Below, one piece after another: positions 56,156 to 64,000 of a DNA stretch of 64,000 nucleotides (its first letter is position 1; each line of letters begins with the position of its first letter). The DNA is taken from contig NW_027328740.1 in the NCBI RefSeq assembly GCF_048564905.1, forward strand, positions 2,301,292-2,365,291. Reading direction: 5' to 3'. The notes beneath the pieces are model-generated. The model was given only the letters and a program-made list of their open reading frames with translations. It had not been told where the DNA came from and did not search any database. Both the position numbers and the translations under genes were made by a program. The DNA comes from Vicugna pacos (taxonomy: Eukaryota > Chordata > Mammalia > Artiodactyla > Camelidae).

Positions 56156-59100
56156 CTCATTCAATATTCTATATTCTGGAGTCTATATTCTCTTTTCTAT
56201 ATTCAATATTCTATGTTTTTCAGTCTAAATTCTAAATTCTATATTCAGTATTATGTATTCTTTATTCTAAATTCTGTGTTCTGTGTTCTAGTTCAAAATT
56301 ATATATTCATTATACTGTATTTAATATTCTATATTCTATGTTCTCAATTTCATGTTATAAATTTTGGGTTCTGTATTCTGTTTTCCATAATCTGTATTTT
56401 GTTTTCTAAATTCTATATTCTGTATTCTATATTCTGCTTTCCGTATTATATATTGTATATTCTGTGTTCTACATTCTATATTCTAAATTCTATATTCAGT
56501 ATTCTGTATTCTAAATTGTAAATTCTGTGTTCTGCATTCCAAGTTATAAATTTTATATTAAGTATCCTGTATACTATATTCTAAATTCTGTGTTGTACAT
56601 TCTATTTTCAAAATTCTAATTTCAGAATCCTTTATTCTATATTCTAAATTCTGTATTCAGCATTCAATATTCTAAATTCTGTGTTCTATATTCTCTGTTC
56701 TCTATTCTATATTGTGTGTTCAATCTATACTCTACATACTATATTTTGCATTCTGTATTCCATATTCTAAATTCTGAGTTCTTAATTTTAATTCTAATTT
56801 CTATATTCAGTATTCTGTTTTCTATATTCTATTTTCTGTTTTCTGCATTCCATGTTCTAAATGCTAGTTTCAGAATTCTATATTCTATATTCTAAATTCT
56901 GTGTTCTGCATTCCATGTTCTAAATTCTGGGTTCTGTATTCTGTTTTCCATATTCTATATTCTGTGTTCTAAATTCTATATACTGTATTGTATATTCTGC
57001 ATTCCGTATTCTATATTCTATATTCTGTGTTCTTCATTATATATTTTAAATCCTATATTCACTATTCCGTATTCTATATTCTAAATTCTGTGTTCGGCAT
57101 ACCATTATTAAATTCTAAGTTCTATATTCTCTTTTTTATATTCTTTATTTTGTGTTCAACATTCTATATTCAACATTCTATATTCTGCATTCATTTTCTA
57201 TATTCTATGTTCTGTGTTCTATATTCTGTATTCTAAATTCTGTATTCAGTATTCTGTATTCTATATTCTGAATTCTCAGTTTTACATTCTATATTCGAAA
57301 TTCTAAACTCAGTATTCTGTATTCTATAGTCTAAATTCTGTGTCCTGCATTCCATGTTCTAAATTCTAGCTTCTCTATTCTCTATTCTCTATTCTATATT
57401 TTGTGTTCTTCAAGCTTTATTCCACATTCTATATTCGGCATTCCATATACTATATTCTATATTCTGTGTTTTACATTCTATATTCTAAATTCTATATTCA
57501 GTGTTCTCTATTCTATAATCTAAAACGTGTGTTCTGCATTTCATGTTCAAAATTCTGTGTTTTATATTCTCTAATCTATTCAATTTTGTGTGTTTTTCAT
57601 TCTATATTCTACATACTATAGTCTGCATTCCGTATTGTATATTCAATATTATGTGTTCTTCATTCTATATACTAAATTCTATATTCTGTATTCTATATTC
57701 TACATTATAAATTCTGTGTTCTGCATTCCATGTTCTAAAATCTGGGTTCTATATTCTCTTTCTATATTCTGTATTCTGTGTTATTCATTCTATATTCTAA
57801 ATTCTATATTCAGTATTCTGTATTCTATAGTCTAAATTCTGTGTTCTGCATTCTATGTTCTAAATTCTATATTCTGTATTCTGTGTCGTATATTCTAAAT
57901 TCTGTGTTCTGCATTCCATGTTCTAAATTCTGAGTTCTATACTCTCTATTCTTTATTCTGTGTTCTACATTCTATATTCTGTATTCTATATTCTGCATTC
58001 CGTATTCTATATTCTATATTCTGTGTTCTACATTCTATATTCTAAATTCAATATTCAGTATTCTGTGTTCTATATTCTAAATTCTGTGTTCTGCATTCCA
58101 TGTTCTAAATTCTGGGTTCTATACACTGTATTCTATGTTCTTTGTTCTACATTCTATATTCTGTAGTCTATATTCTGCATTCCGTATACTATATTCTATA
58201 TTCTGTGTTCTACATTCTATATTCTAAATTCTATATTCAGTATTTTTTATTCTATATTCTAAATTCTATGTACTGCATTTCATGTTCTAAATTCTATATT
58301 CATTATTCTGTATTCTATAATCTTAATTCTGTGTACTTCATTCCACGTTCTATATTCTGGGTTCTATATTCTCTACTCTATTTTATATTGTGTGTTCTTC
58401 ATTCTATATTCTACACACTATATTCTGCATTCCGTATTCTATATTCTATATTATGTGTTCTACATTCTATATTCTAAATTCTATATTCTGTATTCTGTAT
58501 TCTAAATTCTGAATTCTGTGTTCTGCATTCTATGTTCAAAATTATATATTCATCATTCTGTATTTAATATTCTAAATTCTGTGTTCTAAATTCCACGTTA
58601 TAAATTCTGTATTCTGAATTCTGTATTCCATAGTCTATATTCTGTGTTCTAAATTCTATATTCTGTATTCTATATTCTGCATTCCGTATTATATATTGTA
58701 TATTCTGTGTTCTACATCCTATATTCAAATTCTATATTCAGTATTCTATATTCTATATTCTAACTTCTGTGTTATGCATTCCAAGTTCTAAATTCTATAT
58801 TAAGTATCCTGTATACTATATTCTAAATTCTATGTACTGCATTTCATGTTCTAAATTCTATATTCATTATTCTGTATTCTATAATCTAAATTCTGTGTCC
58901 TGCATTCCATGTTCTATATTCTGGGTTCTGTATTCTGTTTTTCATATTCTATATTCTTTGTTCTATATTCTATATACTGTATTCTATATTCTGCATTCCG
59001 TATTCTATATTGTATATTCTGTGTTCTTCATTATATATTCTAAATTGTATATACACTATTCCGTATTCTATATTCTAAATTCTGTGTTCGGCATTCCATT

Positions 59101-62100
59101 ACTATATACTAAGTTCTATATTCTACTTTTTATATTCTTTATTTTGTGTTCTTCATTCTATATTCTACAATCTATATTCTGCATTCATTTTCTATATTCT
59201 ATGTTCTGTGTTCTATATTCTGTATTCTAAGTTCTATATTCAGTATTCTGTATTCTATATTCTGAATTCTCTGTTCTACATTCTATATTCAAAATTCTAA
59301 ATTCAGTATTCTGTATTCTATATTCTAAATTCAGTATCCTGCATTCCATTTTCTGAATTCTGGCTTCTATATTCTCTATTCTCTATTCTATATTTTGTGT
59401 TCTTCATTCAATATTCCACATTCTATATTCTGCATTCCATATACTATATTCTATATTCTGTGTTTTACATTCTATATTCTAAATTCTATATTAAGTATTC
59501 TGTATTATATAATCTAAATTCTGTATTCTGCATTCCATGTTCTAAATTCTGAGTTCTACATTCTCTTCTCTATTCTATATTTTGTGTTTATCATTCTATA
59601 TACTACATACTATATTCTGCATTCCGTATTCTATATTCCATACTATATGCTCTACATTCTATATTCTAAACTCTATATTCAGTATTTAGTATTCTATATT
59701 CTAATTTCTGTGTTCTGCATTATATGTTCTAAATTCAATATTCAGGATTCTGTATTCTATTTTCTAAATTCTGTGTTATGCATTCCATGTTCTAAATTAT
59801 GGATTGTATATTCTCTATGCTATATTCTATATTCTGTGTTCAAAATTCTATATTCAAAATTCCTTGTTCAGTATTCTGTATTCTATATTCTAAATTCTGT
59901 GTTCATCATTCTATGTTCTGCATTCTATATTCATTATTCTGTATTGTATATTCTAAACTTTGTGTTCTGCAATCCATATTCTAAATTCTGGGTTCTGAAT
60001 TCTGTTTTCCATGTTCTATATGCTTGTTCTACATTCTATGTTCTGTATTCTATATTCTGCATTCCGAATACTACATTCTATATTCTGTGTTCTACATTCT
60101 ACATTCTAAATTCTATATTAGGTATTCATATTCTATATACTAAATTCTGTGTTCTGCATTCCATGTGCTAAACTCTGGATTCTATATTCTCTATTCTGTA
60201 TTCTGTGTTCTACATTCTATATTCTAAATTCTATATTCAGTATTCTGTATTGTATGTTCTATATTCTGTGTTTTGCATTCCATGTTCTAAATTCATCGTT
60301 CTACATTGTCTATTGTATATTCTATATAGTGTGTTCTTCATTCTATACTCTACATATTTTATTTTGCATTCCGTACACTATATTATATCTTCTGTGTTCT
60401 AAATACTTAATTCTAAATTATATATTCAGTATTCTATATTCTGTATACTAAATTCGGTGTTCTGCATTCTATGCTCTAAATTCCATATTCAGTATTCTAT
60501 ATTCTAGTTTCGAAATTCAGTGTTCTGCATATCATGTTCTAAATACTGGATTCAGTATTCTAAATTCTGTGTTCTACATTCTATATTCTAAATTCTATAT
60601 TCAGTATTCTGTATTGTATTGTCTATATTTTGTGTTCTGCATTCCATGTTATAAATTCTGGGTTTTCTATTCTGTTTTCCATATTCTATACTCTGTGTTC
60701 TACATTCTATATTCTGCATTCCGAATTCTATATTATATATTCTGTGTTTTACATTGTTTATTCTAAATTCTATATTCAGTATTCTGTATTCTATATTCTA
60801 AATTCGGTGTCCTGCATTCCATGTTCTAAATTCTGGGTTCTATATTCTCTATTCTATATTCTCTGTTCTACTTTCTATATTCAAAATTCTATATTCAGTA
60901 TTCTTTATTCTATATTCTAAATTCTATGTTCTGCATTCCATGTTCTATATTCTATATTCAGTATTCTGTTTTCTATATTCTAAATTCGGTGTTCTGCATT
61001 CTATGTTCTAAATTGTATATTCATTATTCTGTATGCTATATTCTAAATTCTGGGTTCTGCTTTTCATGCTCTAATTTCTGGGTTCTGTATTCTGTTTTCC
61101 ATATTCTATATTCTGTGTTATACATTCTATATTCTGTTTTCTATGTTCTGCATTCCGTATTCTACATTCTATATTCTGTGTCCTACATTCTATATTCTAA
61201 TTTCTATATTCAGTATTCATATTCTATATTCAAAATTCTGTGTTCTGCATTCTAATTTCTTAATTCTATATACAGTATTCTGTGTACTGTATTCTATATT
61301 CTGTGTTCTACATTCTATAATCTATATTCTATATTCAGAATTATGTATTCTATATATTAAATTCAGTGTTCAGCACTCCATTTCTAAATTAAGGTTTCTA
61401 TGTTCCATTTTATATATTCTATATTTTGTGTTCTTCATTCTATATTCCAAATTCTATATTCTATATTCCGTATTCCATATTCTATATTCTGTGTTCTACA
61501 TTCTATATTCTAAATTTTATATTCAGTATTCTGTATTCTATATTCTAAATTCTATGTTCTGCTTTCCATGTTCCAAATTCTGGATTCTATATTCTCTATT
61601 CTGTATTCTATATTGTGTGTTGTTCATTCTATACTCTACATTCTATATTTTGCATTCTGTAATCTATATTCTAAATGCTGTGTTCTAAATTCTAAATTCT
61701 ATATACAGTATTCTGTTTTCTATATTCTATATTCTGTGTTCTGCATTCCATGTTCTATATTCTATTTTCAGTATTCTATATTCTGTATTCTCAATTCTGT
61801 GTTCTGCATTCTATGTTCTAAATTCTATATTCAGTATTATGTATTATGTATTCTAAATTCTGTGTTTGCATTCCATGTTCTAAATACTGGATTCTATATT
61901 CTGTATTCTGTGTTCTACATTCTATATTCTAAATTCTATATTCAGTATTCTGTATTCTATTTTCTAAATTCTGTGTTGTGCATTCCATGTTCTAATTTCT
62001 ATATTCAGTATTCTCTATTCTGTATTATAATTCTGTGTTCTACTTTCAATGATCTAAATTCTATATTCAGTAATCTATATTCTATATTCTAATTTCTGTG

Positions 62101-63395
62101 TTCTGCATTCCATGTTATAAATTTTGGGTTCTGAATTCTGTTTTCCATATTCTCTATTCTGTGTTCTACTTTGTATATTCTAAATTCTATATTCAGTATT
62201 TTGTATTCTATATTATAAATTCTGTGTTCTGCATTCCATTACTAATTTCTAGGGTCTATATTCTCTTTTATATATTCAATACTTTGTGTTCTTCATTCTA
62301 TATTCTACATTTTATATTCTGCATACATTTTCTATATTCTTTATTCTGTATTCTAATTTCTATATTCAGTATACTGTATTCAATATTCTGAATTCTGTGT
62401 TATACATTCTATATTCAAAATTTAAAATTCAGTATTCTGTATTCTATGTTTTATACTCTGTGTTCTGCTTTCCATGATCTAAATTCCGACTTCTAATTCT
62501 CTTTTATATATTCTATATTTTGTGTTGTTTTTTCTATATTCCACATTCTATAATCTGCATTCCGTATTCTATATTATATATTCTGTGTTTTACATTGTAT
62601 ATTCGAATTTCTATATTCAGTATTCTGTACTCTATAATCTAAATTCTGAGTTCTGAATTCCATGTTCTAAATTCTGGGTTCTATATACACAATTCTATAT
62701 TCTATATTCTGTGTTCTACATTATATATTCTAAATTCTATATTTTGTATTCATTTTTCTATATTCTAAATTCTGTGTTCTGCATTCCATGTTCTAAATTC
62801 TATATTCAGTATTCTGTATTCTATATTCTAAATTCTTTGTTCTGCATTCTATGTTCTAAATTCTATATTCAGTGTTCTGTACTATATTTTCTAAATTCTG
62901 TGTTCTACATTCCATGTTCTAAATTCTTTTTCTATATTCTCTATTATATATTCTATATTCTGTGTTCTTCATTTTATACTCTTAATAATATATTTTGCCT
63001 TCCATATTGTATATTCTAAATTTTGAATTCTAAATTCTATATTCAGTATTCTGTTTTCTATATTCTAAATTCTGTGTTCTGCATTCCATGTTCTATATTC
63101 TATTTTCAGTATTCTATATTCTAAATTCTGTGTTCTGCATTCTATGTTCTAAATTCTATATTCAGTATTCTGTATTGTATATTCTAAATTCTGTGTTTGC
63201 ATCCCATGTTCTAAATTCTGGATTCTATATTTTTGATTCTATATTCTATATTCTGTGTTCTACATTATATATTCTAAATTCTATATTCAGTATTCTGTTT
63301 TCTATAGTCTAAAATCTGTGTTCTGCATTCTATGTTCTAATTTGTATATTCAGTGTTCTGTATTCTATATTCTAAATTCTGTGTTCTGCATTCCA
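56156..63395 (+). repeat. Higher-order unit H4 (P-L-N-Q)
   Basis: This starts inside the P block, 3749 bp after the matching point in H3, and runs through L, N and Q in the standard order. The L-N-Q part matches H2 at an offset of 11700. It also shows the CTAGTTCAAAATT form near 56290. The match to the other units ends near 63395, where the CTGGGTTC phrase expected after the Q block is replaced. Confidence 0.87.
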
Positions 63396-64000
63396 TATTC
63401 TAAATTCTGTGTTCTAGATTCTATAATTTTTATTCTATATTTTGCATTCCGTATTCTATATTCTATATTCTGTGTTATACATTCTATATTCTAAATTCTA
63501 TATTCAGTTCTGTTTTATATATTCTAAATTCTGTGTTCTGCATTCTATATTCTAAATTCTATAGCCTGTATTCTGTATACTATATTCTAAATTCTGTGTT
63601 CTGCATTCCATGTTCTAAATGTTGGGTTCCAAATACTCTATGAAATATTCTATATTCTGTGTTCTAAATTCTATATTCTGTATCCTATATTATGCATTCC
63701 GTATTCTATATTCTATATTCTGTGTTCTACATTCTATATTCTAAAATTTATATTATGTATTCTGTATTCTATATTCTAAATTCTGTGTTCTGAATTCCAT
63801 TTTCTAAATTCTGGGTTCTGTATTCTGTTTTCCATAATGTATATTCTGTATTCTACATTCTATATTTTGTATCCTATATACTGCATTCCGTATTCTATAT
63901 TTTATATTATGTGTTCTGCATTCTATATTCTAAATTCGATATTCAGTATTCTGTATTCTATATTTTAAATTCTGTGTAGTGCATTTCATGTTCTATATTC
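63396..64000 (+). repeat. Heptamer array beyond the H repeats
   Basis: Ordinary heptamers continue, but the order no longer follows any H unit. Phrases such as ATAGCCTG near 63562 and CTCTATGAAATATTC near 63637 were not seen elsewhere. It may be the flank of the amplified domain or the start of another higher-order family that continues outside the window. Confidence 0.7.

Larger units (their letters stand above)
1..64000 (+). repeat. Degenerate 7-bp satellite array (NTTCNNN), whole window
   Basis: The whole window is a head-to-tail array of heptamers. Positions 2-4 are almost always TTC, position 1 is A or G, and positions 5-7 vary (TAT, TAA, TGT, TGC, CAT, TAC, AGT, CGT). The orientation never flips: the + strand carries TTC throughout and I saw no run of the complementary GAA form. 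No unique sequence, transposon, telomere repeat or gene interrupts it. Occasional 6-mers shift the register, but the heptamer phase resumes at once. Composition is AT-rich, with T well above A and C well above G on this strand. The family is not one I recognise. A heterochromatic satellite of a eukaryote is the best reading; the species is not determinable from this. Confidence 0.97.

Noticed and set aside
1-64000. Many open reading frames of 60-228 codons on the + strand
   Set aside because: Their products are all the same seven-residue pattern (F-Y-I-L-Y-S-K and variants) produced by reading a 7-bp repeat in triplets. Every frame shows it, the starts are arbitrary, the frames begin and end with heptamer order, and no domain, signal peptide with a mature region, or codon bias appears.
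1-64000. CRISPR array
   Set aside because: There is no constant repeat alternating with unique spacers. All sequence is one degenerate heptamer family, and the larger repeats are kilobases long.
1-64000. Telomere repeat array
   Set aside because: Seven-base units occur in some plant telomeres (TTTAGGG), but this unit lacks the G-run typical of telomeres and is C- and T-biased with TTC as its core.
1-64000. Heat-shock element clusters from the regular TTC words
   Set aside because: Heat-shock elements need alternating inverted GAA and TTC blocks at 5-bp steps. Here TTC repeats in one orientation at 7-bp steps, and the occasional CAGAATTC words have the wrong spacing.
1-64000. Human-type satellite II/III, based on ATTCC words
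   Set aside because: Those satellites are built on a 5-bp CATTC unit. The period here is clearly 7 bp, and ATTCC occurs only in some heptamers.
1-64000. Old virus copies, LTR elements or other mobile elements inside the array
   Set aside because: No stretch departs from the heptamer pattern long enough to hold one, and no terminal repeats, target-site duplications or protein-family motifs were seen.
1-64000. Calling this a centromere
   Set aside because: Higher-order repeats fit a centromere but also fit pericentromeric, subtelomeric, sex-chromosome and B-chromosome satellites. Nothing in the sequence alone decides between them.

Overview
The window is one uninterrupted block of satellite DNA. 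I can support no protein-coding gene, RNA gene, CRISPR array or transposon in it. Every stretch I read is a degenerate tandem array of a 7-bp unit with the core NTTCNNN. The commonest versions on the + strand are ATTCTAT, ATTCTAA, ATTCTGT, GTTCTGC, ATTCCAT, GTTCTAC and ATTCAGT. The DNA is AT-rich (roughly three quarters A+T, judged from the common heptamers). It is strongly strand-asymmetric, with T and C on the + strand, and it keeps one orientation from end to end. The regular structure, size and nested repeats point to constitutive heterochromatin (pericentromeric, subtelomeric, sex-chromosome or B-chromosome type) of a eukaryote. I do not recognise the satellite and cannot name the species.

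Structure exists at several scales. (1) The unit is 7 bp. (2) Blocks differ by whole multiples of it, with 63 bp (9 units), 119, 126, 175, 182 and 280 bp all measured. (3) Medium tandem duplications of 427, 441 and 879 bp occur. (4) Multi-kilobase higher-order repeats carry the same order of recognisable blocks. I call the blocks P (starts near 2317, with a distinctive CTCATTCAATATTC landmark), L (starts near 8110), N (landmark CTCTTTTATATATTC) and Q (landmark GTGTTTGCATCCCATG).

Layout: 1-2316 is a diverged left section with an N-type block at 657-1705. 2317-5100 is P copy 1. 5076-5327 is a 126-bp tandem pair. 5328-11880 is an older P+L higher-order copy (H0). 11881-19113 is a mosaic of rearranged N, Q and L pieces with local duplications. 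19114-29094 and 29095-39075 are two nearly identical 9981-bp tandem copies (U1, U2). From 36890 to about 63395 lies a more homogeneous array of P-L-N-Q repeats: H1 36890-44331, H2 44332-52283, H3 (cut short) 52284-56155 and H4 56156-63395. 63396-64000 leaves that pattern.

The copies grow more alike toward the right, as expected from repeated unequal crossing-over or amplification within a satellite. Long open frames on the + strand, up to 228 codons, are by-products: a 7-bp unit read in triplets gives a 7-residue protein repeat rich in F, Y, I, L and S. They should not be annotated as genes.
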